Source: Pseudomonadota bacterium | GTDB taxonomy: Bacteria > Pseudomonadota > Gammaproteobacteria > Steroidobacterales > Steroidobacteraceae | Direction: 5' to 3' | NCBI GenBank assembly: GCA_023417315.1 | Contig: JAEZFW010000053.1 | Location: forward strand, 1-48,879 | DNA: 48,879 nt | In this document: piece after piece, positions 1-9,003 of the stretch | Layout of the letters: the number at the start of each line of letters is the position of its first letter | Numbering within the stretch: the first letter of the stretch is position 1 | The notes under the pieces: model-generated | What the model saw: the letters and a program-made list of their open reading frames with translations, nothing else | Database searches by the model: none | What the model was told of the DNA's origin: nothing | Translations under genes and position numbers: made by a program

Positions 1-1
1 G

Positions 2-2293
2 GCGTTGACGCAGGTGGGCGGCTCGTTCCTTGAGGCCTGGCACGAAGTCGATTACGGCTTCGATCAAGTGGAAGCGGTCGAGCTCATTCAGCACGGTCAT
101 GTCGAAGGGCGTCGTGGTCGTGCCTTCTTCTTTGTAGCCGCGGACGTGGATGTTCGCGTGATTGCGTCGGCGGTACGTCAAGCGATGAATGAGCCAGGGA
201 TAGCCGTGGAAGGCGAAGACGATGGGCTTGTTCGTCGTGAAAATCGAATCGAACTCGCTGTCAGACAAGCCGTGCGGATGGAAGTACTCCGGTTGCAGCG
301 TCATGAGGTCAACGACGTTCACGACACGTACTTTCAATTGCGGCAACCATTGACGCAGTAGCGTGACCGCGGCGAGCGTTTCGAGCGTCGGTACGTCGCC
401 GGCGCATGCGAGCACGACATCGGGCTCGCCGTCGAGATCGTTGCTGGCCCAAGACCAAATGCCGACGCCGCGGCTGCAGTGACGAATTGCTTCGTCCATC
501 GACAACCACTGCGGTTGCGGTTGTTTGCCTGCGATGATGACGTTGACGAGATTGCGACTTCGCAAGCATTGATCGGTAACGCATAACAGGGTGTTTGCGT
601 CGGGCGGCAAGTAAACGCGAATGACTTCAGGCTTTTTGTTGACGACGTGGTCGATGAAGCCGGGATCCTGGTGACTGAACCCATTGTGGTCCTGACGCCA
701 GACGTGAGAGGTCAGCAAATAGTTCAGCGAGGAGATCGGGCGGCGCCAAGGAATGTGATTGCAGGTCTTCAGCCACTTCGCGTGCTGATTGAACATCGAA
801 TCGATGATGTGAATGAAGGCTTCATAGCAACTGAAGAAACCGTGACGCCCGGTGAGCAGATAGCCTTCCAACCAACCTTGGCATTGATGCTCGCTCAGCA
901 TCTCCATGATTCGGCCATCGATTGCGACGTGTGAGTCGGAGGATTTGATCTCGCCGACGGACATGCGCGCTGTGACGTCGAGCACATCGTTCCACCGATT
1001 CGAGGTCGTCTCATCCGGGCTGAAGATGCGGAAGTTCTTCGCTTCCATGTTGAGCTTCATCACGTCGCGAATGAACGCGCCTTGAACGCGGGTCGACTCC
1101 GCCGTCACCGAACCTGGCGATTTCATCTCCACGCGATAGCTGCGGTAGTCGGGCATCCGCAAATTGCGCAGCAGAATGCCGCCGTTCGCGTGCGGGTTGT
1201 CGCCCATGCGCCGCTTGCCGACAGGTGCAAGCTCGCGCAGCTCGGGTTTCAACTTGCCCTCCGCAGTGAAGAGCTCTGCCGGCTTGTAGCTCAAGAGCCA
1301 GTTCGCAAGCTCTTTCACGTGCGGCGGCTTCTCTGCGAGCTGCGCCAGCGGCACTTGATGCGAGCGCCAGTTGTCTTCGACCACGATTCCGTCGACTTCG
1401 CTCGGCCCTGTCCAACCTTTCGGGGTCTGCAGCACCAATGCCGGCCACCGCGGGCGTTCTCGAAAGCCCTGCGTGCGCGCCTGATGCTGGATCTCGCGAA
1501 TGCGTGCGACGATCTGATCGAACGTACGCGCCATGCTGAGGTGCGTCGCCTCGCTGGTCGCTTCCTTGTCTACGTAGAAGGGCTCGTAACCATAGCCTTT
1601 CAAGAGCTGCGTGAGCTCATCGCGCGGAATGCGCGCGAGCACGGTAGGGCCGGCGATCTTGTAGCCATTGAGGTGCAAGATCGGCAGCACAGCGCCATCC
1701 CGGGCCGGATTCAGGAACTTGTTCGAATGCCAGCTCGTCGCAAGCGGCCCCGTTTCCGCCTCGCCATCGCCGATCACGCACGCGGCGATCAAGTCGGGGT
1801 TGTCGAAGACGGCGCCGAATGCGTGCGAAAGCGCGTAGCCAAGCTCGCCTCCTTCGTGAATCGACCCGGGTGTCTCTGGCGCAACGTGACTCGGCACGCC
1901 GCCAGGGAATGAGAACTGCTTGAACAGTTTGCGCATCCCCTCCGCGTCCTCCGAGATATTCGGGTAGTACTCGCTGTACGTGCCCTCCAGGTAGGTATTC
2001 GCGACCAGCGCCGGACCACCGTGGCCCGGTCCAGCGATATAGATGACATCGAGATCGTGCTTCTTGATGATGCGATTCAAGTGCACGTAGATGAAATTGA
2101 GGCCCGGTGTCGTTCCCCAGTGACCGAGGAGCCGCGGCTTGATGTGCTTGATATCGAGCGACTCTTCGAGCAGCGGATTGTCGAGGAGGTAAATCTGACC
2201 GACCGAGATGTAATTCGCGGCGCGCCAATACGCGTCCATCCGCGCGATGTACTCGGGCGAGAGTGTGACGTCTGAAGCGTTTTCAGCCGGCAT
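2..2293 (-). CDS. xfp: Phosphoketolase (xylulose-5-P/fructose-6-P), C-terminus outside window
   Basis: Thiamine-diphosphate enzyme cleaving xylulose-5-phosphate (and often fructose-6-phosphate) with phosphate to acetyl phosphate plus a sugar phosphate, in the cytoplasm. An open frame of 764 codons runs from ATG at 2293 to the window edge. The family is usually about 790-800 residues, so only about 25-35 C-terminal residues are missing. Visible family motifs are HWGTTPGLNF, GPGHGGPA, GDGEAETGP (ThDP/Mg binding), EDNWRSHQVPL and GWLEGYLLTGRHGFF. The start is supported by the usual short leader before SPEYIARMDAYWRAANYI. It is transcribed away from the two-component genes but on the same strand. 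Its usual partner acetate kinase is not in the window and could lie beyond the left edge. No frameshift seen. Confidence 0.96.
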   Translation of the reverse strand, partial: MPAENASDVTLSPEYIARMDAYWRAANYISVGQIYLLDNPLLEESLDIKHIKPRLLGHWGTTPGLNFIYVHLNRIIKKHDLDVIYIAGPGHGGPALVANTYLEGTYSEYYPNISEDAEGMRKLFKQFSFPGGVPSHVAPETPGSIHEGGELGYALSHAFGAVFDNPDLIAACVIGDGEAETGPLATSWHSNKFLNPARDGAVLPILHLNGYKIAGPTVLARIPRDELTQLLKGYGYEPFYVDKEATSEATHLSMARTFDQIVARIREIQHQARTQGFRERPRWPALVLQTPKGWTGPSEVDGIVVEDNWRSHQVPLAQLAEKPPHVKELANWLLSYKPAELFTAEGKLKPELRELAPVGKRRMGDNPHANGGILLRNLRMPDYRSYRVEMKSPGSVTAESTRVQGAFIRDVMKLNMEAKNFRIFSPDETTSNRWNDVLDVTARMSVGEIKSSDSHVAIDGRIMEMLSEHQCQGWLEGYLLTGRHGFFSCYEAFIHIIDSMFNQHAKWLKTCNHIPWRRPISSLNYLLTSHVWRQDHNGFSHQDPGFIDHVVNKKPEVIRVYLPPDANTLLCVTDQCLRSRNLVNVIIAGKQPQPQWLSMDEAIRHCSRGVGIWSWASNDLDGEPDVVLACAGDVPTLETLAAVTLLRQWLPQLKVRVVNVVDLMTLQPEYFHPHGLSDSEFDSIFTTNKPIVFAFHGYPWLIHRLTYRRRNHANIHVRGYKEEGTTTTPFDMTVLNELDRFHLIEAVIDFVPGLKERAAHLRQR

Positions 2294-2433
2294 AGAGCGA
2301 CTCCTGAAAGACCGTGCAATGCACGCAAGGCAGCGCGCGCGGAAAAGTTCCGCAAGCGATCAGCGTGACGAGTGACAGGTGAACGGACGGGTAGACATCG
2401 ATACCGTGGCAGCCTGCCACCCGACTCCAGGCA

Positions 2434-2586
2434 AAATCTCTCGCGGCGACGTGGCGACGAAACACGAAGAGTGCAGAGACGGGAGCTCCTAACAGAATCG
2501 ATCGCCTTCTGCGATCTCCGTAGCCTCCGCGGCTCCGCGAGAGAATGTCTTCTTCGGGTCGCCGCGTCGCCGCGAGAAATTTCTCT
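2434..2586. repeat. Inverted-arm short tandem repeat element (A)
   Basis: Two 19-nt arms, 2440-2458 and 2558-2576, are inverted copies matching at 18 of 19 positions. Each is made of repeated GGCGACG-like units. Between them lies a second set of short units (CTCCG-type, 2512-2541). The gap between xfp and the response regulator (2294-2650, 357 bp) holds nothing else I can support. An open frame on the minus strand here looks non-coding. The element could act as a transcription terminator/attenuator, but that is inference. Confidence 0.6.
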
Positions 2587-2650
2587 TGGAGTCGATGGCA
2601 GATGTAACGAGAGTGGCGCTGCCTGTCGCTCCTCACTGTGATGAGCGCAG

Positions 2651-3298
2651 TTACTCGGCATTCATCGTCAAGTTCATCTTCACCAGGTGCGCGACCGAGC
2701 GCGCGCCCATTTTTTCCATCACGTTCGCGCGATGGATCTCGACCGTGCGCTCGCTCAGACCTAAGTCTATCGCGATCACTTTGTTGGCCTTGCCATCGAC
2801 GACGAGCGCCATCACTTCGCGCTCGCGCGGAGTCAAGGAATCGAACCGGCGCTTCAAGTCCGCGTGTTTTTCTAGAGTTGCGCGGTTTTCAGCGTCCTGC
2901 TTCAACGCGCTATTGATGCGATCGATGAGATCTTGATCGCGGAAGGGTTTCTGCAGGAAATCGAATGCGCCGTCTTTCATCGCTTGCACGGCCATCGGAA
3001 TGTCGCCGTGGCCAGTGATGAGAATCACGGGCAACATCGAGCCGGAGCGATTCAGGTGCTGCTGGACCTCGAGTCCGCTCATTTCCGGCATGCGAACGTC
3101 GAGCACGAGGCAACCCGGATGCGCCGGATCGTACTTCTCGAGAAATTCGCGCGGCCGGGCGAACGGAACGGCGTGATATCCGACCGTGCCCATGAGCAGC
3201 GTCAACGCACGACGCATGCCGTCGTCGTCATCGACGATATATACGACTTGCTGGCCCGGTGATTTGGATTCTCTTTCTCTACCGTGCGTTGCATTCAC
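2651..3298 (-). CDS. FixJ/TtrR-type LuxR-family response regulator
   Basis: Two-domain transcriptional regulator of 215 residues. The receiver domain (about 19-130) has the acidic pocket VDDDD, phospho-acceptor Asp67 in LVLDVRMPEMSG, Thr95 and Lys117 (QKPF). The C-terminal LuxR-type HTH (about 153-212) contains LTPREREVMALVVDG and LSERTVEIHRANVMEKM. I chose GTG at 3298: it lies 5 bp after the kinase stop and 7 nt downstream of a strong GGAGGA ribosome site. A longer reading to 3337 would run inside the kinase frame. It is co-transcribed with the kinase just upstream. The domain order matches FixJ, TodT and TtrR, so regulation of respiratory or low-oxygen genes is plausible. Targets cannot be read from sequence. 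Confidence 0.92.
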   Translation of the reverse strand: MNATHGRERESKSPGQQVVYIVDDDDGMRRALTLLMGTVGYHAVPFARPREFLEKYDPAHPGCLVLDVRMPEMSGLEVQQHLNRSGSMLPVILITGHGDIPMAVQAMKDGAFDFLQKPFRDQDLIDRINSALKQDAENRATLEKHADLKRRFDSLTPREREVMALVVDGKANKVIAIDLGLSERTVEIHRANVMEKMGARSVAHLVKMNLTMNAE

Positions 3299-3303
3299 GC
3301 GAG

Positions 3304-4137
3304 CTATCCTCCGGTCGCGGCCGGGAGGCGGAACCAAAAGCGCGTGCCGCCGCCGTCGGCGTCTTCGAAACCAATCGTGCCTTCGTGCGATTCAATGATC
3401 GCACGGCTCGAGGCCAGCCCCAAGCCCGTGCCATTCCCTTTGGTCGTGAAGAAGGGGCGGAAGATCTGCGGCTTTTGTTGCTCGGCAATACCGATGCCGC
3501 GATCGGTCACCGAAACTTCCACCGTGTAGCGATCGCTCTTGACTGTGACGCGCACCGCTTCCGATGCGCCGGGCAGTTTGGGAGCCTCGAGCGCGTTCTG
3601 TACCAGCGTCAGTAAGACATGCTGAACGCGCAGTCGATCGGCCGCGACGAGCGGAAGCTCCTCTTCGCATTCGACGGTGAGCGCAGCTTGGTACCTTTGT
3701 GCGAGCAAGTCGAGGACGGGCCGAAGCTCCGCCACGAGCTCGCGCATGCAGCACGGGGGGCGCTTCGTACCGGCGTGATTGAACAAGCGTCGGATGCGGC
3801 GAATGCCTTCACCGGCGTTCATCGCCTCGCGATTGATATGTTGCAGGACTTCCAGCGCGGCAGTCGTCATAGGCTGCGGTTTGCTCAACATGCGCTCGCC
3901 CGCCTGCGAGAATGTCGCGATGGCGCCGAGCGGCTGGTTGAGCTCGTGCGCGATGCCGCTCGCCATTTCCTCGAGCGCGGAAACGCGCGCGATCGTCATG
4001 AGCTGCTCGATGAGCACATGGGGCTGCGAGGGGGCGTGCGAAGCGGCCTGTCTCGCTTCAGTTTCGTTGCGCTCGTTCACGACTCCATCTTCCGCACGTC
4101 GGCGACCGGTCTTGAAAAGGGGCGTAAGGCTGCTCAT
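3304..4137 (-). CDS. Soluble sensor histidine kinase, partner of the FixJ-like regulator
   Basis: Predicted 277-residue cytoplasmic kinase without transmembrane segments or a recognisable PAS domain. The first 45 residues are polar and unassigned. HisKA domain with phospho-acceptor His64 in ASGIAHELNQPLG (FixL/DctB-type H box), N box at VQNALEA (about 179-185), G1 DRGIGI (212-217), F-box-like FRPFFTT and G2 GTGLGLASSRAI. I chose ATG at 4137 because longer readings would overlap the divergent DksA-like gene and its leader. No strong ribosome site is visible. The stop is 5 bp before the regulator's GTG, and the regulator's ribosome site lies inside this gene's last codons, suggesting translational coupling. 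With no sensor domain, it may sense through its short N-terminus or a partner. Confidence 0.9.
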   Translation of the reverse strand: MSSLTPLFKTGRRRAEDGVVNERNETEARQAASHAPSQPHVLIEQLMTIARVSALEEMASGIAHELNQPLGAIATFSQAGERMLSKPQPMTTAALEVLQHINREAMNAGEGIRRIRRLFNHAGTKRPPCCMRELVAELRPVLDLLAQRYQAALTVECEEELPLVAADRLRVQHVLLTLVQNALEAPKLPGASEAVRVTVKSDRYTVEVSVTDRGIGIAEQQKPQIFRPFFTTKGNGTGLGLASSRAIIESHEGTIGFEDADGGGTRFWFRLPAATGG

Positions 4138-4273
4138 GGTCGCGGAGCCTGCCGTATGCGCGCGGCTTCGGCACTCGCGAAATCCCCGGATAAGCTTACG
4201 CCAGCTCCTTAGAGACGGGGGAACCCTGTCGGAGGATCGTGTGCACATCCGAATCTTCGACAGGAGCCCCACG

Positions 4274-4639
4274 ATGAACACCGTTGCCTCCTCGCCAACG
4301 CGCTTCCGGTATGCGCGAGTCCAGGACCGTCTACTCGAGCGGCGCCACGAGCTAGCCGATCGGGTGCGGCGCGTGCGTCGAGATCTCACGCGGCAGAACG
4401 ACCCACTGGTTGCGGATTTCGCCGATCAGGCGCTGCAAAGGCAGAACGACGAGCCGCTGGAAGTCATCGGGGCCGCGGCCCGCGAGGAGCTCGCGCAGAT
4501 CGACGCTGCACTCGCAAGATTAGCGGCCGGAACGTATGAGAACTGCGAGATCTGCGGAGAAGCGATCGACGCAACCCGCCATGCGGTGGTGCCGTATGCA
4601 AGGACCTGCGCGGAGTGCGCGTTGGATGCCGAAGACTAG
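4274..4639 (+). CDS. DksA/TraR-family zinc-finger regulator
   Basis: 121-residue DksA/TraR-like protein. These bind the RNA polymerase secondary channel and adjust transcription with ppGpp. An N-terminal charged coiled-coil region (about 12-90) precedes a C4 zinc finger near the C-terminus: CEIC and CAEC separated by 17 residues, exactly the family spacing. The ATG at 4274 has an AGGAG ribosome site 8 nt upstream. The frame is open further upstream, but that extension lies antisense to the kinase gene. It lacks the full DksA N-terminal region, so it resembles the short TraR/YbiI-type or stress-associated paralogues. It sits divergent from the two-component genes, which fits a stress-response block. 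Confidence 0.9.
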   Translation: MNTVASSPTRFRYARVQDRLLERRHELADRVRRVRRDLTRQNDPLVADFADQALQRQNDEPLEVIGAAAREELAQIDAALARLAAGTYENCEICGEAIDATRHAVVPYARTCAECALDAED

Positions 4640-4649
4640 CCCGTCTTGC

Positions 4650-4743
4650 GTGATGTAAGTGACGTAAGTGACATAGGTGATGTAGGTCAGAAAGAAGGCA
4701 CGTGGATCTCTGGCCTCCATCGCTTCCATCACCTACATCACCT
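4650..4743. repeat. Inverted-arm short tandem repeat element (B), 9-nt units
   Basis: The left side (4650-4687) is four degenerate 9-nt units of the form GTGAYRTAR. The last of them pairs perfectly over 13 nt (4675-4687) with 4731-4743. The element lies between the DksA-like gene and the hybrid kinase, ending 16 nt before the kinase start proposed here. A kinase reading from 4646 would translate straight through it, which is why I reject that start. Confidence 0.6.
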
Positions 4744-4759
4744 CCTTCACGCCCTTGCC

Positions 4760-6385
4760 ATGTTAGCCTTTGCACCTGCCGCACCTGCGGTGCCGATCGC
4801 AACTGACCTCGCGATGGAAGAGCTGGGCGAGATCACTCGACATTTACTGCGCTTTTCACCTGACGCCCTGATCGTGGTCGACGATCGAGGGAAGATTCGC
4901 TTCGCCAGCGATACCGCGTCGGAGTTGTTCAGCTACGAGCCCGAGGCCCTCATCGGCCAGGGTATGGAGATGCTCGTGCCCGAACGCCTGCGAGCGCGTC
5001 ACGGCGAGCACGTTGCGAGCTTCTTGCTGAAGCCGTCGAAACGCGAGATGGGCGCGCGCATCGCGGACTTGGCGGCTCGCCGCGCCGACGGCAGCGAGTT
5101 CTCCGCCGGCATTCGACTCGCGCCATTTCAGATCAACGGCAAGCTGTATGTTGCGGCTGCGATTCGTGACATCAGCGAGCGCCAGCGCATCAACGAAGCG
5201 TTGGTCGCCGCGCGTGAAGAGGCGGACCGTGCCAACCGGGCGAAGAGTCGTTTCCTCGCGACGGCCAGTCACGACCTGCGCCAGCCCTTGCAGACGATTC
5301 GCTTGCTGAATGCCGCCATGCAGAAGGTGGTGAGCTCCCCGGATGCGTGCGAATTGCTATCGCAGCAGCAGAATGCGATCGACACGATGACGCGCCTGCT
5401 GAATGCGCTGCTCGACATCAGTCGACTCGAATCGGGAGCGATCGAGCCTAAGCCCGCTCCCGTGGCCATCGAGGATCTCTTCGCTGAGCTCAAGAGCGAG
5501 TTTCAGGCCACGACGCGAACGCGTGGGTTGGTGCTGCAGTTCGATTCCGCACCCGCGGTCATCTCGACCGATCGCATGCTCTTTTATCAATTGCTGCAGA
5601 ATCTGCTCGGGAACGCGGTGAAATACACTGACCGCGGCCGCATCAATGTGGCGTGCGTCGCGGATGCGGACGGTCTGTTCGTCACCGTCACCGATACCGG
5701 CATCGGGATTCCCGCCGACAAGCTCGAGCGCATCTTCGATGAGTACTATCAAGTCGATACTCACGGGGCCAAGCGAATGGGCGTCGGACTTGGGCTCGCA
5801 ATCGTGCGCGAGGTCTCGCGTCTGCTCGGTATGAAGGTCACCGTTTCTTCCACTGTCGGTGAAGGCACGCAAGTTCGCGTGGCCATCCCCCGCAAGAGCG
5901 TGCTCTCCACTGCACCGGACAGACATGCAAGCTCCGCGGAGACGACTCGCGCTGTCGCGAGCGCCTCGACGCGTTTGATCCTGGTCGAGGACAATGAGGC
6001 GGTTCGCACGGCGACCGAGTTGTTCTTGCGCCTCGAGGGTTACGAGATCAAAAGCGCGGGCTCCGTGGGGGAAGCGGAGAGGTTGTTCGCGACGATGCAG
6101 CCCGGTGATGTCGTGATCGCCGACTATCATCTGGATGAGAAGAACACCGGGCTCGAGATGCTCATCCAATTGCGCGAGCACCTCGGTTACATGGCTCCAG
6201 GCATTATCTTGAGCGGCGATTTGCCTTCGGTGCTGCGCTCGGTGCGTACAGCCGTGCCGGCATGCGTGTTTTTGAGCAAACCCGTCGATACCGCTGCGCT
6301 GATTCAAGCGATCGATGAGCTCAGCAGCGCGTCACGACGCGAGCATGCGAGCGGGGGCCCGCTCGCTCGATCGCAGGCGAAGTAG
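4760..6385 (+). CDS. PAS-containing hybrid histidine kinase with C-terminal receiver
   Basis: 541 residues from ATG 4760 (ATG 4814 is an equally possible start; an upstream frame to 4646 runs through a repeat). Order: PAS domain (about 25-140, with DALIVVDDRGKIRFAS and AAIRDISERQR), short coiled-coil linker, HisKA with His171 in ATASHDLRQPLQTI, and HATPase with NLLGNAVKYT, DTGIGIPADKLERIFDEYYQ and GVGLGLAIVREVS. A receiver domain (about 405-525) follows, with Asp455 in VIADYHLD and Lys507 in LSKPVD. No membrane segments. The SHDLRQPL H box with C-terminal receiver resembles RcsC/BarA-like and RpfC-associated kinases. No separate output regulator adjoins it, and the FixJ-like protein at 2651 could be a partner (inference). 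The cytochrome c gene follows after about 75 bp. Confidence 0.93.
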   Translation: MLAFAPAAPAVPIATDLAMEELGEITRHLLRFSPDALIVVDDRGKIRFASDTASELFSYEPEALIGQGMEMLVPERLRARHGEHVASFLLKPSKREMGARIADLAARRADGSEFSAGIRLAPFQINGKLYVAAAIRDISERQRINEALVAAREEADRANRAKSRFLATASHDLRQPLQTIRLLNAAMQKVVSSPDACELLSQQQNAIDTMTRLLNALLDISRLESGAIEPKPAPVAIEDLFAELKSEFQATTRTRGLVLQFDSAPAVISTDRMLFYQLLQNLLGNAVKYTDRGRINVACVADADGLFVTVTDTGIGIPADKLERIFDEYYQVDTHGAKRMGVGLGLAIVREVSRLLGMKVTVSSTVGEGTQVRVAIPRKSVLSTAPDRHASSAETTRAVASASTRLILVEDNEAVRTATELFLRLEGYEIKSAGSVGEAERLFATMQPGDVVIADYHLDEKNTGLEMLIQLREHLGYMAPGIILSGDLPSVLRSVRTAVPACVFLSKPVDTAALIQAIDELSSASRREHASGGPLARSQAK

Positions 6386-6461
6386 CGCAGCCGTGTCTCG
6401 CGATGCGAAACACGGATGATATTCGGCCACTCTCGGGTCTCATATGCGGAAGACGAAGACT

Positions 6462-7166
6462 ATGAAGCGCACCCTCTGCATCGTTCTATGCGGCGTGACC
6501 TCCGCGCTTGGAAGTGCAACGGCAGTTTGGGCCTCTCCCGAGCGGGTGGATGAGCTGATGAAGACGACGTTACAGCTCGATCCCAATGTCGATCGGGGGG
6601 CGAAGCTCTATCGTGCGCATTGCGCATCCTGTCATGGAGCGGACGCATCGGGCGATGCGAAGAAGCTCGTGCCTGCGCTCGCAGGGCAGCGGCGCTCCTA
6701 TCTGATCAAGCAGCTCGCGGACTTCAGCGAGCTCGAACGCACTGCGACGCAAATGCACGCCGTCCTCGCGCAGAAAGAAGTGAGCGAGCCGCAGGAATGG
6801 TCGGATCTCACGGCTTACCTCAACACGGTGCAACCGACTGCAAAGCCTCGGACGGGGACGGGCGAGATGCTTTCGCTGGGCGAGGCATCGTATGAGCAGT
6901 GGTGTGCCTCGTGCCACGGCGACGATGCGCGCGGAGACGACGATGGCTTCGTGCCGTCGCTGCGCAATCAGCATTACGCGTATCTGCTGCATCAGATGCG
7001 CGAGCTCGCGAGCGGCCATCGATTCAACGTCGAGGCCGATCTCGTGCTGTTCCTCGACAGCTTGGAGGCCGACGAGATGAGGGGCTTGGCCGATTATCTA
7101 TCCCGGATGCACGGACCCGTGCGCGATCGCGCGCAAATGCGCGACGATGGCTTCGTCGGGGACTGA
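6462..7166 (+). CDS. Periplasmic diheme cytochrome c (c4-like)
   Basis: 234 residues with a signal peptide (n-region MKR, hydrophobic to about residue 22, cleavage near VWA-SPE) and two haem-binding CASCH motifs at about 54-58 and 148-152. This gives two similar class I domains as in cytochrome c4. It would carry electrons in the periplasm, possibly to a terminal oxidase. ATG 6444 would add six residues, and neither start has an ideal ribosome site. The universal stress gene starts 12 bp after its stop, so the two are probably co-transcribed. The C-terminal 15 residues after the second domain are polar and unassigned. Confidence 0.9.
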   Translation: MKRTLCIVLCGVTSALGSATAVWASPERVDELMKTTLQLDPNVDRGAKLYRAHCASCHGADASGDAKKLVPALAGQRRSYLIKQLADFSELERTATQMHAVLAQKEVSEPQEWSDLTAYLNTVQPTAKPRTGTGEMLSLGEASYEQWCASCHGDDARGDDDGFVPSLRNQHYAYLLHQMRELASGHRFNVEADLVLFLDSLEADEMRGLADYLSRMHGPVRDRAQMRDDGFVGD

Positions 7167-7178
7167 GGGCTTCGGAAC

Positions 7179-8120
7179 ATGAACAGAGTGCAGAACATCC
7201 TCGTGATCGTCGATCCGACGAATCCAGAGCATTCCTCGCTTGCGAAAGCAGAGCTGCTCGCACGGCAGTTCAAGGCGCGCGTGGAGCTGTACATCTGCGA
7301 TACGAAAGCGGCACGAGAAACTCGGCTGCTCGCACAGCGCGCCGCGGACCCCTCGAGGCTGCTCGATGTGAACTTGAAGCCGCTGCTGGAGGCGCTTGCG
7401 CAGCCAATGCGCGAGGGCGGGATCGATGTGTGCACCGAGCTCGAGTTCGCGGAGCGGCTCGTGGATGGATTGCTCGATCGAACCGTGCGCACCACCGCCG
7501 ATCTAGTCATCAAAGATACGCACCACCACTCGCTTCTACAGCGAACGTTGATCTCGAATACGGATTGGCACCTGATCCGCAGCTGCCCTGTTCCGCTGCT
7601 GCTGACGAAGCCGAAACCATGGTCGGCGACGCCGACAGTGGTTGCTGCCGTGGATCCAGGGCATTTCAACGACAAGCCAGCGGATCTGGATCACGAAATT
7701 CTGCAGTGGTCGAAGGCGATCGCGCAGCGCCTGAGCGGATCGCTCCACGCCGTGCATGCGTACATCCCGCTGTCGATCTCCGCAACCGCCGCGAATGTCG
7801 TGGCGCCCATGGCGAATACTTTGACGCCCGAGGCGCTCGAGTACGAGGAGAAGGAGAAGCGCAAAGAGATGCGCACGCTCACCGCGCAGTACGACATCCC
7901 TGAATCGAATGTTCACCTCGAGCTCGGAGTCGCGACAGACGTGCTCATAGATAAAGCGCAATCGCTCAACGCCGATCTCGTGACCATGGGCGCGATCGCC
8001 CGCAGTGGCTTTGACCGCATCTTCATCGGCAGCACCGCCGAGCGCGTGCTCGAGAAGTTACCGTGCGATGTGCTGGTGCTGAAGCCGGTGAATTTTCGAG
8101 AGGCACTGCCGGGTGTCTAG
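7179..8120 (+). CDS. Tandem universal stress protein (UspE-like)
   Basis: 313-residue cytoplasmic protein with two Usp (alpha/beta, adenine-nucleotide-binding fold) domains. The first is about 5-145, opening NILVIVDPTNPEH and ending LLLTKPK. The second is about 150-305 and has the nucleotide-binding signature MGAIARSGFDRIFIGSTAERVL, closing with CDVLVLKP. The second domain keeps the G-x2-G-x9-G(S/T) loop and the first does not, as in UspE. It probably shares an operon with the cytochrome c. Together with phosphoketolase and kinases this resembles the low-oxygen/dormancy clusters known in other proteobacteria (inference). A convergent repeat element begins one base after its stop. Confidence 0.93.
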   Translation: MNRVQNILVIVDPTNPEHSSLAKAELLARQFKARVELYICDTKAARETRLLAQRAADPSRLLDVNLKPLLEALAQPMREGGIDVCTELEFAERLVDGLLDRTVRTTADLVIKDTHHHSLLQRTLISNTDWHLIRSCPVPLLLTKPKPWSATPTVVAAVDPGHFNDKPADLDHEILQWSKAIAQRLSGSLHAVHAYIPLSISATAANVVAPMANTLTPEALEYEEKEKRKEMRTLTAQYDIPESNVHLELGVATDVLIDKAQSLNADLVTMGAIARSGFDRIFIGSTAERVLEKLPCDVLVLKPVNFREALPGV

Positions 8121-8316
8121 GGTATCGGGTACTGGCCAGAGAAGGGACTGGGTCGTCGCGTACTGGGTGATCGGGTCCTGGCCAGATAAAGAAGCCGCTC
8201 TCGCGGCCACCTTGCTTAATTCTTTCTCTTTCTTTCTTGCCAGCACCAGTACCCGGTTACCAGCCACCGCATTTCTGGCCAGCACCCAGTACCCGATTAC
8301 CCAGCCACCCAATTTC
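8121..8316. repeat. Inverted-arm short tandem repeat element (C) at convergent gene ends
   Basis: The left arm (about 8121-8190) is made of GGGTACT/GGGTGAT-type 7-8 nt units ending GGCCAGA. The right arm (about 8237-8316) carries the complementary ACCCAGTACCC-type units. It fills nearly the whole gap between the stress gene (+) and the HAD gene (-). It shares units and order with element D on the other side of the HAD gene. It may serve as a bidirectional terminator (inference). Confidence 0.7.
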
Positions 8317-8343
8317 TTCTAACTACCGGGCGCCGAGCGCTGA

Positions 8344-8970
8344 TCATGGCGCCAATGCGACCACCTCCGCCATCGTCCTCAACATCACTGTCGGCCGATG
8401 CGCGGCGAGGATCTCCTCTGTCGCATACCCCCATGTGACCGCCGCGCTTGCGGCGCCTACTTCCGTAGCCGCCTCGATGTCGCGTGTTTCGTCACCGATG
8501 CAGACCGTGCGAGCAGCGCCGATCCCGCTGCGCTTCATAATGCTTCGGAGCTTGTTCGCCTTGCCGAAGAGGGACGCGCCGCAGTCGTAGAAATCGACCT
8601 TCGATGCGTTCTCGAGTCCGAGGACGGTGCGCACGTTTTCGTCTGAGTTCGACGTGACGATTCCGACCCGCGCGCCGTGTGACTGCAAATCGCTCAACAT
8701 CTTCCCGACACCTGGGAATAACCCGATCTCGTGGATGTCCTTGGCGATGCGCTTGCGCACGTCGTTCGCAATCCCGGGGAGCTTCCATGCAGGGACGCCG
8801 AGATACTTCACGATCTCGCGATTACTGCGACCCCTCAGCATGCGCAGCTCCTGCTCGCTCACCTTGCGGAACCCATGCTCGCCGGCGATGTCATTGAAGG
8901 TGCGCATGACCCAATCTGCGCTGTCGGCGAGGGTGCCGTCGAAGTCGAAGATGAAGAGGGAGTAGGGCAT
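8344..8970 (-). CDS. HAD-superfamily hydrolase, phosphoglycolate-phosphatase-like
   Basis: 208-residue cytoplasmic phosphatase of HAD subfamily IA with a helical cap (about 18-85). Motif I is FDFDGTLADS (nucleophile Asp9, acid Asp11), motif II is IVTSNSDENV, the motif III lysine is near GKANKL, and motif IV is CIGDETRDIEAA. Best guess is a Gph/PGP-type phosphatase; the substrate is not determinable. The gene stands alone on the minus strand and is bracketed on both sides by related repeat elements (C and D). Confidence 0.88.
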   Translation of the reverse strand: MPYSLFIFDFDGTLADSADWVMRTFNDIAGEHGFRKVSEQELRMLRGRSNREIVKYLGVPAWKLPGIANDVRKRIAKDIHEIGLFPGVGKMLSDLQSHGARVGIVTSNSDENVRTVLGLENASKVDFYDCGASLFGKANKLRSIMKRSGIGAARTVCIGDETRDIEAATEVGAASAAVTWGYATEEILAAHRPTVMLRTMAEVVALAP

Positions 8971-9003
8971 AGGGGCGCAAGTCTAGCTTGCGCGCAAGGG
9001 TTG

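Noticed and set aside
1082..1912. 276-codon open frame on the plus strand
   Set aside because: It lies antisense to the phosphoketolase, whose motifs are intact. Its composition is high-GC shadow, rich in Arg/Ala, with no family motif.
2283..2636. 117-codon minus-strand frame in the xfp upstream gap
   Set aside because: It crosses the inverted repeat element, has no ribosome site or motif, and overlaps the xfp start.
3779..4273. Upstream extension of the DksA-like gene
   Set aside because: The extension is antisense to the histidine kinase H-box region, and the ATG at 4274 has a clear ribosome site.
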